A stretch of DNA of 12,175 bases from CAYFJO01 sp964343305 (GCA_964343305.1 CAYFJO010000330.1:1-12175); one strand, 5' to 3'. Shown: positions 1-7,665, numbered from the stretch's first letter. Notes: generated by a model not told the origin, from the letters alone. Numbers and translations: made by a program.

Positions 1-603
1 CAAAATCTCCAACCTAAACCACGCGTCAACGATGGTTCTGGTGCGCGCTTACGCGAAGATGCAGTGACCGCACTCCGCTGGGCAACGATTCATCAGTTAC
101 AAGCGGCTGAAGATGCCAAGCGACGGAGGCGGGCCGCGGTCGAGCTTGATTACCCGCACGTGAAGTCGCGCGCACCGGATGGGGAAATCGCGGCTCTGAT
201 CCACGCGGCACAAAACGACTCATCGATCGAAGTGCGGAAGCAAGCGACATTCACTCTCATGTATCGATATCGGCGGAGTCAAGATCATCGCAAACACATC
301 AGGGCGGAACGAATGTTAGAACTGACTCTCGTTCATCTGCAAGACAAAAATGCTGAGATTCGCCGTGCGGGGGCTTTCGCGGCAAAGGCAATGGGAAGCG
401 ACGCCGCGCCAGCCACTCTAACACTTATCGAATTGCTAGACGATCCAGAGTATCGAGTTCGCTTTCGAGCGATCCAGGCCCTTGGGGCAATTGGTATGCA
501 TGCCAAGCAAGCCGAACACGAGCTAGAAAAACTACTCGACGATGACGACGAACGAATTCGTAAGGCGGCGCGTGATGCATTGAAGATGATCAAGCGATTG
601 TAA
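1..603 (+). CDS. HEAT-repeat protein, C-terminal part (5' end outside window)
   Basis: The reading frame is open from base 1 to the TAA at 601-603. A GTG at 64 could serve as a start, but coding-like sequence runs through it to the window edge, so the gene most likely begins upstream and about 200 residues are visible. At least four helical repeats of HEAT/PBS-lyase type can be read, beginning near visible residues 63 (IAALIHAAQNDSSIEVRKQA), 106 (LELTLVHLQDKNAEIRRAGA), 139 (ATLTLIELLDDPEYRVRFRA) and 171 (AEHELEKLLDDDDERIRKAA). Each has the usual pattern of a leucine-rich helix, an acidic turn, then V/IR-A-A-LG. Such repeats form a curved scaffold for protein binding. No catalytic motif or membrane segment is present in the visible part. 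It converges with the methyltransferase operon across a hairpin-bearing spacer. The specific role cannot be told. Confidence 0.8.
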   Translation, partial: QNLQPKPRVNDGSGARLREDAVTALRWATIHQLQAAEDAKRRRRAAVELDYPHVKSRAPDGEIAALIHAAQNDSSIEVRKQATFTLMYRYRRSQDHRKHIRAERMLELTLVHLQDKNAEIRRAGAFAAKAMGSDAAPATLTLIELLDDPEYRVRFRAIQALGAIGMHAKQAEHELEKLLDDDDERIRKAARDALKMIKRL

Positions 604-673
604 AAGCAATCGGTACGAATCTCGTGCAAAGCAAGCCAGCGACGGCCTCAGATACTTGGCGAAATTCAATCGA

Positions 674-779
674 CTAAGAACCTATCTCAAAACGTAGGGT
701 AAGCGTCCCCGCTTGCCTTTATCCTCGAAGAAGACAAGCGAGGACGCTTGTTCTACGAGGTTTTGAGATGCGCTCTAAG
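674..779. repeat. Large imperfect inverted repeat (MITE-like hairpin element A)
   Basis: The left arm (about 674-716) and right arm (about 733-779) are imperfect reverse complements, with a short centre around 717-732. The right end read on the minus strand is tagagcgcatctcaaaac. Each arm carries its own small hairpin: aagcg(tccc)cgctt at 701-714 and acaagcg(agga)cgcttgt at 734-751. The same outer sequence and arm-within-arm design recur at 7713-7818, so this is a dispersed family. It lies between the 3' ends of two convergent genes, where a strong hairpin could also limit read-through in both directions, though no U-tract follows. No protein is encoded, so any movement would need a transposase supplied elsewhere. 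Confidence 0.75.
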
Positions 780-993
780 AGTGCTGGTCCTTTCCGGAAC
801 GGTGGATGTCGACGGATTGAAACATATTCGAGAACTACCGCGATGAACGTGGTAGCATTGCGGCACCGGAACGCATGAAGCCAGGGAGAAAGTGAAAACC
901 GCGGGTATGAATCCCGCGCATCGGGTAGATCAAATTCACGCAATGCTATTTAGATGCGGCCTCAGTGTTTGGGTTCGCGGACGTCGATGTGAT
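780..993. other. Non-coding spacer with small palindromes
   Basis: No convincing gene is seen here. Small inverted repeats are present. Bases 835-855 form an 8-base-pair stem with an ATGAA loop (one G-T pair). Bases 900-918 form a perfect six-pair stem, cgcggg/cccgcg, with loop tatgaat. A perfect ten-base inverted repeat, tagcattgcg at 853-862 and cgcaatgcta at 939-948, encloses the second hairpin. None is followed by a T-run, so a standard rho-independent terminator is not supported. They may be further repeat-element debris or a structured 3' untranslated region of the operon that ends at 994. Confidence 0.45.
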
Positions 994-1767
994 TCACATT
1001 TTCTGCCAGAAGACTCCAATGCCGTCAATCTGACGGATTTCGTCGGTGATTTGTCGTTCATCTCTGAAATCGTGGACCGCGGTCCTGCAACCTGGCACGG
1101 CTCCGTAGTCATCCACAATCACAAATCCGCCAACAGACAGTTTATCGTACAGGAATTGAAATCCCTGCATGGTGGATTCGTACATATCTCCGTCCAATCG
1201 CAGGATCGCTAGTTTGCTAATCGGTGCACTGGGAAGCGTGTCCTTGAACCAACCCTTTAAGAATCTTACTTGGTCATCCAAAAGGTTGTACTTCTTGAAG
1301 TTCTCTTTCACGTCGTCGATCGAGATCTTCAGTTGTTCGTGTGTATGGTGGGCGTCGCCAGCATCTTGTGGGAATTGCGCTGGATCAGGAACGGGAAGTC
1401 CTTCGAAGGAATCGGCGCACCACACCACGCGATCCGTTACGTTGTAAGCCTTTAAGATCGCACGCATCAGAATACAGGCCCCGCCCCGCCAGATTCCGGT
1501 TTCAATGAAGTCGCCGGGAATTCCGTTCACAATGACCTGTTCGGACAGTGTGCGAAGATTGGTCATCCTCTGACTGCCAATCATGGTGTGCGCCATCGCA
1601 GGCCAGTCGAGGCCACGATCCCTTTTCGATGGATCGTATCTGGGTTGCGACCAAGGATCTTGCGGCGGATCTTCGTAGATCGTATTGGTCAAGCAGTTTT
1701 GAATGAGGTCAAGATACAGACAACGCAACTCGTCCTCGGCAGTTCGACGGTCGTCCGATTCATTCAT
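994..1767 (-). CDS. TylF/MycF-type SAM-dependent O-methyltransferase
   Basis: This 257-residue protein matches the macrocin O-methyltransferase (TylF) family, which methylates sugar hydroxyls in antibiotics and surface glycans using S-adenosylmethionine and a divalent metal. The SAM-binding region is GDFIETGIWRGGACILMRAI near residues 85-104. WCADSFEGLP follows near 116-125. The conserved LRLDGDMYEST (189-199) and GGFVIVDDYGAVPGCRTAV (213-231) carry the acidic residues that bind metal in family structures. Length is close to the family norm. The ATG at 1767 was chosen because it overlaps the upstream gene's stop (ATGA) and has GGAAGG nine bases upstream (1777-1782). A longer frame reaching 1887 lies inside the upstream gene and adds 40 residues unlike the family. 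The real substrate is unknown; a sugar or glycan hydroxyl is the best inference. The protein ends in GVFWQKM, as is usual for the family's final strand. Confidence 0.9.
   Translation of the reverse strand: MNESDDRRTAEDELRCLYLDLIQNCLTNTIYEDPPQDPWSQPRYDPSKRDRGLDWPAMAHTMIGSQRMTNLRTLSEQVIVNGIPGDFIETGIWRGGACILMRAILKAYNVTDRVVWCADSFEGLPVPDPAQFPQDAGDAHHTHEQLKISIDDVKENFKKYNLLDDQVRFLKGWFKDTLPSAPISKLAILRLDGDMYESTMQGFQFLYDKLSVGGFVIVDDYGAVPGCRTAVHDFRDERQITDEIRQIDGIGVFWQKM
1764..1767 (-). promoter_or_regulatory. ATGA stop/start overlap (translational coupling)
   Basis: On the minus strand the bases read ATGA. TGA ends the fusion protein and ATG begins the TylF-type protein. With a GGAAGG ribosome site inside the upstream gene at 1777-1782, this is the classic layout for coupled translation and supports the 1767 start. 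Confidence 0.85.
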
Positions 1768-3251
1768 CGACTGGAACCTTCCAATGCTTTTCGAAGAAAC
1801 GTCGTTTGTGAACGTTGGCGGAACAACTCGAATCCCTTTTGCGCGACGCGCTGCCGCGCATCGTTGTCGTTGACGTAGAGCAAACACTGGTCAACCAACT
1901 CCTCGTAGGCACATTCCACAATTCCACCGCGATATGGAACGCTGCTCTGGGAGTCAGACGATCGCTCGGTGATTACGAACTTGGAATTCGCCAGCAGGTA
2001 CGACACCCGAACCAACTCGAATACCTTGGCTTCATAGAAATGGACGTTCAGCACGATCTTTGCTCTCGCAATGTGGGCGTCCCGTTCGTCGCCGTAGGTG
2101 CCAAATAATTCGACGACGTTTAGACCTCGGACTTTCAACTCATCGAGCACCCTGCGTCGTCGCCCGTTGATGGATCCGTAAAACAGAATGTCAATATCTT
2201 GCTTGTCTGTATCGACAATTCTGGTGAGTGCTGATTCGTACCCAATTTCGCACAATGTTGGCGTGACGCCCTGATTGATCTTCTTCAGTTCCTGAATGTT
2301 TCGGTCAGAATAATCCCAAACCTTATGACTACTTAGCAGTTGCAGGTACTCTGAATTCATCCACGGAGAGTCTTCTTGAACCTGCTCCAAATTAAAGATT
2401 ATCGAATCGTCGGCGACGTCACCGAATTTGGCTTGAGGCAATTGATTTGCTCCGAGCACGATCGCCGTGCCCTGACAACGTACAGGATCTCTTACGATCG
2501 GTGCATCGTGGCCCAAATTGCGAAAGGCAGCTTGCAGTCCCAGTGCAACTTCGACATACGCATCGCAATGCGGATAATCTGGTGGCGCAACGATCCAGAT
2601 GCAGTAATCGTGCTTTAAATCCTGAATCGGAGTAGCCGACCGGATTCGCCTCTTGGTTCGACGAAAATGATTGAGAGCGTCAATGTCTTGGTCGGTGAGA
2701 GGAACTTTCTCGAGTGTCGCAACCATTGAATCGACGGCTCGTGGCGTGGCGAGAATCTCTTCTAGGTGCTTTCCCGATTTATTCAAATGGGTGCCGTACG
2801 GACTGAGCCGATAAGAAAGTTCCTTGAGATGGGCAAACCGGGCTTCACTCCAGCCAAGATACCAAGACCACTCCGTATAGTAGAGCCATGAGTTTTCATT
2901 GAACGCACGAATATGTGTTGGATCTTGCCATGCACCCAGCGAGAGATCGTAGGGGACATTGATTTCAAAAACTCCACCGAACCGCAGAAGATCCAGGCAG
3001 GTTTTCATCAAAGTTGTGAGATTCGGAACGTGTTCCAGCACGTCATAAGCAATGATTTGATCAAACGATTGTTGCGCCAGTTCCACCTCGCCAAATCGTT
3101 CGGTCGCGTACCGAATCACGCGATCCTCGGGCAATGGACAGTTGAGATCATACAAAATGTCGGGCGACCACTGCTCGTCGACATCAAGATTCAGGTAGTC
3201 CTCGCGAAAGTCTTTTCCGCTACCGATGTTCAATTGCCGAGGAAATGTCAT
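1764..3251 (-). CDS. Methyltransferase-glycosyltransferase fusion protein
   Basis: This 495-residue protein appears to have two enzymes in one chain. Residues 1-150 are a class I SAM methyltransferase: LNIGSGKDF (7-15) is the SAM-binding loop, NLDVDE (21-26) the acidic strand end, AYDVLEHVPN (68-77) the Methyltransf_11-type motif IV region, and LLRFGGVFEINVPYD (88-102) the following helix and strand. From about residue 215 to the end is a GT-B-like half resembling CgeB/Glyco_trans_1-type proteins, with IWIVAPPDYPHCDAYVEVAL at 218-237, ILFYGSINGRRRRVL at 355-369, and ARAKIVLNVHFYEAKVFELVR at 395-415, where an acidic residue of the nucleotide-sugar site is expected. No membrane segment is visible, so it is likely cytoplasmic. 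It is the first gene of a two-gene operon, coupled by ATGA to the TylF-type gene, which suggests joint modification of one glycan. Domain limits and the sugar donor are inferred. An upstream GGGAG is present but about 13 bases away. Confidence 0.82.
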   Translation of the reverse strand: MTFPRQLNIGSGKDFREDYLNLDVDEQWSPDILYDLNCPLPEDRVIRYATERFGEVELAQQSFDQIIAYDVLEHVPNLTTLMKTCLDLLRFGGVFEINVPYDLSLGAWQDPTHIRAFNENSWLYYTEWSWYLGWSEARFAHLKELSYRLSPYGTHLNKSGKHLEEILATPRAVDSMVATLEKVPLTDQDIDALNHFRRTKRRIRSATPIQDLKHDYCIWIVAPPDYPHCDAYVEVALGLQAAFRNLGHDAPIVRDPVRCQGTAIVLGANQLPQAKFGDVADDSIIFNLEQVQEDSPWMNSEYLQLLSSHKVWDYSDRNIQELKKINQGVTPTLCEIGYESALTRIVDTDKQDIDILFYGSINGRRRRVLDELKVRGLNVVELFGTYGDERDAHIARAKIVLNVHFYEAKVFELVRVSYLLANSKFVITERSSDSQSSVPYRGGIVECAYEELVDQCLLYVNDNDARQRVAQKGFELFRQRSQTTFLRKALEGSSR

Positions 3252-3570
3252 GGCGATTTGAACTCTCCCAAATGCTTACAATCTTGCGAGCCACACATCG
3301 GTTGCTGGACATCCATTGTCGTTTCCACGAGTGGAGTCGTAAAGGAAGGGCAATGAAGCCGCATCCAATCTCGGATAACTACCAACCAGAATGACCAAGC
3401 TCCAATGTCCAATGCCCAATCACGGTTGCGGTCGGCCCTGTTGGTCATTGGACATTGGGATTTGGACATTGTCCCCATGGATGTTGCAATTCCATCAGAA
3501 CTGACGATAATAACCAGTTCAGGGGACATTGAACGGGAACGACCCGTTTGATGTAGTGTTTGCAAAATCT
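3252..3570. other. Divergent intergenic region
   Basis: This spacer separates the minus-strand glycan operon from the plus-strand domain-array gene, so promoters for both should lie here. I could not identify a convincing -35/-10 pair. A 121-residue minus-strand frame (3248-3613) crosses the region, but it runs through the inverted repeat and the start of the next gene and looks unlike a protein. The notable content is the inverted repeat at 3391-3475. Confidence 0.5.
3391..3475. repeat. CCAATGTCC-type imperfect inverted repeat
   Basis: The left arm (about 3391-3425) contains tccaatgtccaatgcccaat. The right arm (about 3441-3475) contains ggtcattggacattgggatt followed by tggacattgtcc, which is the reverse complement with small gaps. 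Within each arm the word CCAATG or its relatives repeats head to tail, so the arms can pair in several registers. The spacer is about 15 bases. It sits in the divergent promoter region, and a further ggggacattgaa at 3522-3533 repeats the right-arm word. It is intergenic and non-coding. Confidence 0.65.
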
Positions 3571-3574
3571 GGAG
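3571..3574 (+). promoter_or_regulatory. Ribosome binding site for the GTG start at 3582
   Basis: GGAG lies seven bases before the GTG at 3582, an ideal spacing. The protein starting there begins with a signal-peptide-like segment, so this site decides the start. No in-frame ATG gives a better choice. Confidence 0.6.
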
Positions 3575-3581
3575 CGATATC

Positions 3582-6500
3582 GTGCGAACACACACCTTTG
3601 CGCTTCTCCTCACCTCATTCTTTTATCTGTTCTCAGTCGGCAAAGTTGATGGCGAATCTCCGCCGTCGCAGTCGACCGATCCAACAAGCAACATTGACGC
3701 CGATGTGCTGCGCGCCGAAATGTCGATCGCCCGAAAGCTCAGTGAGCCGATCGAGTTTAATTGGGAAAAAGGATCACTAGAGGATGCCTTGAAATCGCTG
3801 ACGGAATTCATCGGGCACGGCTTTTGTATCGACGAAAAACTGTTGCCGCGCACGATGGTGGATCCGAAGGGAAAACTGGAACGAATACCCAATCCGTTTG
3901 GTGGCAAGCCGCTAGTTTATCGACGGACGATCACGGTGCCGATCGGCGCGCTCGAGCCGGTTTATCACAACGACCAATCGCAACCGTTTTGGCACGTGTT
4001 GGATTCGATCACAAAGCCACTCAAACTTGGTTGGACAATTCGCGACAACAAGATCCTGATTACCTCTCCGCATGCGGCCAAACGCCGTCTGTTTTGGCGA
4101 GTCTATGATGTGGGCGAACTGGTTCTGGTTCGCGTCGATCGCAACGGGCGTGTTTCCTATGACCATCGCGAGATCACGGCCACGATTGATGCGATGATGT
4201 TTGAAGAGGCGTGGGCAGACGCAGTTCCGATGGGAGAGGACGCGGATTTGCCGTCGATGGAAGGCCGTGGCAACGCTCTGTTGGTTCGTCAGAATTGGCG
4301 TGCACAAATGCAAATCGGGGAAGCCTTGCGAGGGCTGCGGCTCTGCCGGCGGCTTGGCAAACGACGCGATGCGCCAATGGATTGTTCCTTGGTGACGCCT
4401 GCGATGAACGGCAACATCGTACAAGTTTACCCGGTCAAACACTTGATTCTGGCGTTCGAAGAGGGTGACTCGCCAAACTACCGGCCGCTGTTCAATCTGG
4501 TTCGTGAGTTCATTGAGCCCGTTTCCTGGGAAGAGAACGGTGGTCGCGGAAAGCTCGATATCATTCCGTCGTTCGGCGCGCTGATCGTTTCCCACTCGGT
4601 GGAAAATCATCGCAAAATCAGGTCTCTGCTGAGTGAGCTTCGCAGCAGTATTCAATTGGATGAGAAAACGAAAGCGCCTTCGGCAATGGTTCGTCAAACA
4701 CGCGCGATGGCGACGCTCAACCGTCTGCTCGACAAACCGATCGGTCGGTGGAACGCAGACAATCGCCTTGTGTTTGAGTTCCTTGATGAAGTGGCTCAGA
4801 CTTACGCGATTCCGATGCAGTTTGACTCGGAAGCATTGGACGATTGCGGTGTCGATCCCAAGACTCGCGTCGATTTCGAAATCGAGCGCGTCTCCGTGGA
4901 AACCGCGTTGACCTACTTGCTTCGCGAGTTTGAATTGACGTGGACGGTCCAACAGGGAACGGTTCTGATTACGAATTCGGACGAAGCTGAAAGCAAACTC
5001 TTCACGAAGTCCTACCACGTGCCCGAATTGGTGGCATTTGAAAACGAAGCGGAGAAGGCCAAGTCGGCGTTCGGCTCGTTGACGGAGATCGTCCAGGCGC
5101 TGGTCGTCCCAGAGTCGTGGGCGGATGTGGGTGGTCTCGCGGAAATCGTGGCAACGAAAAATGCGGTCATTGTCAAGCAAACTTACGAAGCACATGTGCA
5201 AATCGAAAGGTTGCTGCGGCGCATCGAGCTGCTTCGACAACAATTGGACAAGTCTCCTCAGGGTTTCGTCACGACTCCGTTTTGGCTTGACAAAGGAGTC
5301 GATTCGCCGGCGGCCGATGACATTCGCGGGAAGCTCGAAAGCAAAGTCACCTTGGCATGTGCCGAAATGCCGCTGAACGATTTGATCGCGGCCATCGGTC
5401 GTGAGTTCGAAATCCGAACATTGATCGACACGCTCGCGCTGGACGAAGTTGGTCTCGACGTCCGCTGCCCGGTGACCTCGCACCTGAAGGGCGTCAGCCT
5501 GCAAAGCGCCTTGAACATGATCCTTCGAGAAATCGAACTGACGTGGACGATTGTGGATGACCTGCTGTTGATTACAACGCCCGAAGTTTGCGAATACAAC
5601 TTGATTACGGTCGTCTATCCCGTCTACGACTTGTTTGGAAAAGACGCGTCAGACAAGCCTGGCCACGTCGATGATTGGCCGTTGTACGGGGATTTGTTTT
5701 TCACGATTACGACGAACGTTGCTCCGGAAAGCTGGGACGAAGTGGGTGGAATGGGCACCATCGAGGGCTTTCCGGTGGCCGGTTCGATCGTCGTTCGCAA
5801 CACGATGGAAGCACATCAGTCGCTCGGGCAGTTCCTCGATGCTCTGCGAAAGACGCGTCGTCTGTATGTCGATTGGGATGGTTACACACAGCCGCCGCGC
5901 GTGATTTTCCACGACAGATTCGAGTCAGAGGAACACGCCCAAATCGAACTTGCTCTCGACCAGCAAGCCCGTCTTGAGTGCATCGAACAACCACTGGAAC
6001 GAATATTCAAATGGTTGTCGAAAGAACATGGCATCAATTTCGAACTTGACAGGCGGGCCCTGGACGATGTCGGCATCGGCGGCGACACGCCGATCACTGT
6101 CAGCGTGCGAGGCGTCTCATTGCGATCGGCGCTTCGAATCATGCTGCGAGAATTGGAGTTGACGTTCTTGGTTCAAGACGAAGTCGTGATGATTACCACG
6201 CCTGAAGAATGTGAAGAAGATCTCGTCACAGGCTTCTATCCCGTTTTCGACATTTTCAGTTGGGCAAGTCACTTCGACCGCGACGAACCGGAGTTCTGGG
6301 ATTATGATTCGCTGATCGAATTGATCACGACGACCTGTGCGCCCGAATCATGGGACGAGGTCGGCGGACCTGGAATGTTGGACAGCTTGCCAATGTGCGG
6401 TTGTTTGGTTCTTTCCCAGACGATGGATACCCACGAAGAAGTGGCCGCCCTGTTGGAATCGATTCGAAATTGGCAACGGACGTATGACGCGCGAATGGGA

Positions 6501-7067
6501 GTCGCGATGACTGCTTCTTTTTCTTGCGGGAGACAGTCGGAGATCAACGAGGCGTTGCATCGACGCCTGACCAAAAAGAAAACCTCAGTGGGTTTCATCG
6601 ATCGTCCCTTGCGCACAGTGGTAAAAACAATCTCGGATGGCTATGGAATTTCTGTCCAGCTCGACACGCGAGCGTTGGACGTGGTCGGAATCGACGGTGA
6701 CACTCCGCTGACGGTATCCTCTCGTGACAAACCTCTCGGCCAATGCCTGCGCGATGTCTTGGCTCCTCTGGAATTGAGTTGGATGATTCAAGACGAAACG
6801 CTGATGATCACGACACCCGAGGAGTGCGAAGCAAATCTGGTGACGCGTCTCTATCCCATTGCCGATTTGTCACTTCCAGGCGGCGTCGACCCGCTGATTC
6901 ATTTGATTCAACGGGAAGTCGATCCCGATTCGTGGGTCATGGTAGGCGGACCGGGCGTGGTGAACGAATTGGACATCCCGCCGGTTCTTGTCATCGCACA
7001 GACCTACGCGACTCATGAAAGAATCGAGCAGTGGCTGGCCAAGTATCGTGAGTCGCGCAAGAAATAG
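3582..7067 (+). CDS. Exported protein of five tandem STN/secretin-N-like domains
   Basis: This 1161-residue protein starts with GTG and a likely Sec signal peptide: a basic N-terminus (MRTH), a hydrophobic core about residues 6-18, then GKVDG with probable cleavage near residue 24. The rest is made of repeats of about 200 residues: roughly 50-262, 376-558, 581-763, 787-969 and 988-1157. Each repeat has two halves. The first ends in a pattern like LDxxALDxVGI, GVSLRSAL, LRELELTW and LLITTPEECE (near 158, 462, 661, 868 and 1074). The second has a VYPVxDL strand, a helix, then APESWDEVGG and a final helix with an ...THE.I..LL motif. An extra second half (about 278-360) follows repeat 1. Single copies of this kind are common in planctomycete exported proteins and recall the STN/secretin N-domain fold; that comparison is by eye. 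No catalytic residues, secretin pore or membrane anchor are seen. It is likely a periplasmic or surface scaffold; the partner is unknown. Confidence 0.8.
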   Translation: MRTHTFALLLTSFFYLFSVGKVDGESPPSQSTDPTSNIDADVLRAEMSIARKLSEPIEFNWEKGSLEDALKSLTEFIGHGFCIDEKLLPRTMVDPKGKLERIPNPFGGKPLVYRRTITVPIGALEPVYHNDQSQPFWHVLDSITKPLKLGWTIRDNKILITSPHAAKRRLFWRVYDVGELVLVRVDRNGRVSYDHREITATIDAMMFEEAWADAVPMGEDADLPSMEGRGNALLVRQNWRAQMQIGEALRGLRLCRRLGKRRDAPMDCSLVTPAMNGNIVQVYPVKHLILAFEEGDSPNYRPLFNLVREFIEPVSWEENGGRGKLDIIPSFGALIVSHSVENHRKIRSLLSELRSSIQLDEKTKAPSAMVRQTRAMATLNRLLDKPIGRWNADNRLVFEFLDEVAQTYAIPMQFDSEALDDCGVDPKTRVDFEIERVSVETALTYLLREFELTWTVQQGTVLITNSDEAESKLFTKSYHVPELVAFENEAEKAKSAFGSLTEIVQALVVPESWADVGGLAEIVATKNAVIVKQTYEAHVQIERLLRRIELLRQQLDKSPQGFVTTPFWLDKGVDSPAADDIRGKLESKVTLACAEMPLNDLIAAIGREFEIRTLIDTLALDEVGLDVRCPVTSHLKGVSLQSALNMILREIELTWTIVDDLLLITTPEVCEYNLITVVYPVYDLFGKDASDKPGHVDDWPLYGDLFFTITTNVAPESWDEVGGMGTIEGFPVAGSIVVRNTMEAHQSLGQFLDALRKTRRLYVDWDGYTQPPRVIFHDRFESEEHAQIELALDQQARLECIEQPLERIFKWLSKEHGINFELDRRALDDVGIGGDTPITVSVRGVSLRSALRIMLRELELTFLVQDEVVMITTPEECEEDLVTGFYPVFDIFSWASHFDRDEPEFWDYDSLIELITTTCAPESWDEVGGPGMLDSLPMCGCLVLSQTMDTHEEVAALLESIRNWQRTYDARMGVAMTASFSCGRQSEINEALHRRLTKKKTSVGFIDRPLRTVVKTISDGYGISVQLDTRALDVVGIDGDTPLTVSSRDKPLGQCLRDVLAPLELSWMIQDETLMITTPEECEANLVTRLYPIADLSLPGGVDPLIHLIQREVDPDSWVMVGGPGVVNELDIPPVLVIAQTYATHERIEQWLAKYRESRKK
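4707..7055 (+). repeat. Four consecutive coding repeats of about 600 bases (domains 2-5)
   Basis: The spacing between equivalent LITT motifs is about 199, 207 and 206 residues (codons near 4965, 5562, 6183 and 6801). Repeats 3, 4 and 5 share long stretches such as LITTPEECE (4 and 5) and APESWDEVGG (3 and 4), while repeat 2 is more diverged and repeat 1, upstream, the most. This suggests stepwise internal duplication, with the C-terminal copies the youngest or the most constrained. The DNA is diverged enough that the copies should not recombine easily. Confidence 0.75.
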
Positions 7068-7665
7068 AGACCGTCGAACTGCCGCGATGGCGACCTTGCC
7101 GAGATTCCTCCTTGGTCAACGCATAGGCCAACAGTATGGCCACCACAATGCCGGCGATCATTAACAAAACGAAAGCGACCATTAGCGTTTTGCGTCGTTG
7201 GCGATAGCGAGCCAAGTTGTTGGTCGGGCGTGAGCGGACCGTGACGCTTGCGTTCTTCGTCGATTCGACGGGCGCCTCCGCAAGGCTGGCAACGGGCACG
7301 GACTGGGCAGTCGCGACAGGCGGCGAAGCGACGGGTGGTTGCAACAAAACAGGTTTGGGCGGTTCGACTGGTGTGGCTCGGGCGATTGGCGCTGTACGTA
7401 ACCGCGCGTCGTATTCGGCCTTCGTGTCCGCGCGCAACAAACAAAGTTTCGCGATCGAAAGCTCATTTAAAATACTTTCCGAGAAATGAGCGTGTTGCCC
7501 CGATTGAAAATTTCGAACGTGGGCCATCTGCCGATCGGCCGCATTTTGGATCACGTCGTGATCTTCTTCGAACAGCGGAATGCCCAGCAATCGATAGTGA
7601 TTCGCTGGTTGTTCGTTGGGCGGGATGCCCAACCACATGCGATACGGATCAAATTCGCCAGCCAT
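6991..7665 (-). CDS. J-domain-like, proline-rich, single-pass membrane protein
   Basis: This 224-residue protein has three parts. Residues 3-90 resemble the N-terminal domain found in many planctomycete proteins (FDPYRMWLGIPPNEQP, NHYRLLGIPLFEEDHDVI, AADRQMAHVRNFQ, YDARLR). It looks like a DnaJ J-domain but lacks the HPD triad, so stimulation of Hsp70 is not expected. Residues 91-150 are a proline/alanine/valine-rich linker. Residues 161-183 (LMVAFVLLMIAGIVVAILLA) form one transmembrane helix after a basic RYRQRRKT, which suggests the N-terminal part stays in the cytoplasm. The tail after the helix is only about 40 residues, basic and low in structure, while related proteins usually carry a larger domain there, so this may be a 3' truncated member. 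The ATG at 7665 was chosen because the family-like sequence starts there; the longer frame from 7773 reads into hairpin element B. Its last 77 bases overlap the convergent gene's 3' end. Confidence 0.75.
   Translation of the reverse strand: MAGEFDPYRMWLGIPPNEQPANHYRLLGIPLFEEDHDVIQNAADRQMAHVRNFQSGQHAHFSESILNELSIAKLCLLRADTKAEYDARLRTAPIARATPVEPPKPVLLQPPVASPPVATAQSVPVASLAEAPVESTKNASVTVRSRPTNNLARYRQRRKTLMVAFVLLMIAGIVVAILLAYALTKEESRQGRHRGSSTVSISCATHDTWPATARFFHESRRSVR

Noticed and set aside
674..779. Rho-independent terminator
   Set aside because: The stem is far longer than a terminator hairpin and no T-run follows on either strand. It is better described as a dispersed palindromic element, though it might still affect transcription.
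892..1212. A 106-codon plus-strand frame
   Set aside because: Most of it is antisense to the TylF-type methyltransferase, and the rest covers the palindromic spacer.
3248..3613. A 121-codon minus-strand frame upstream of the fusion gene
   Set aside because: It passes through the inverted repeat and into the first codons of the divergent gene. The peptide has no family features and overlaps the fusion gene's start by 4 bases only by chance.
3912..5504. A 530-codon open frame on the minus strand
   Set aside because: It lies entirely inside the exported domain-array gene, is antisense to it, and reads as an Arg/His/Gln-rich chain without domain pattern. The plus-strand frame has clear repeats and a signal peptide.
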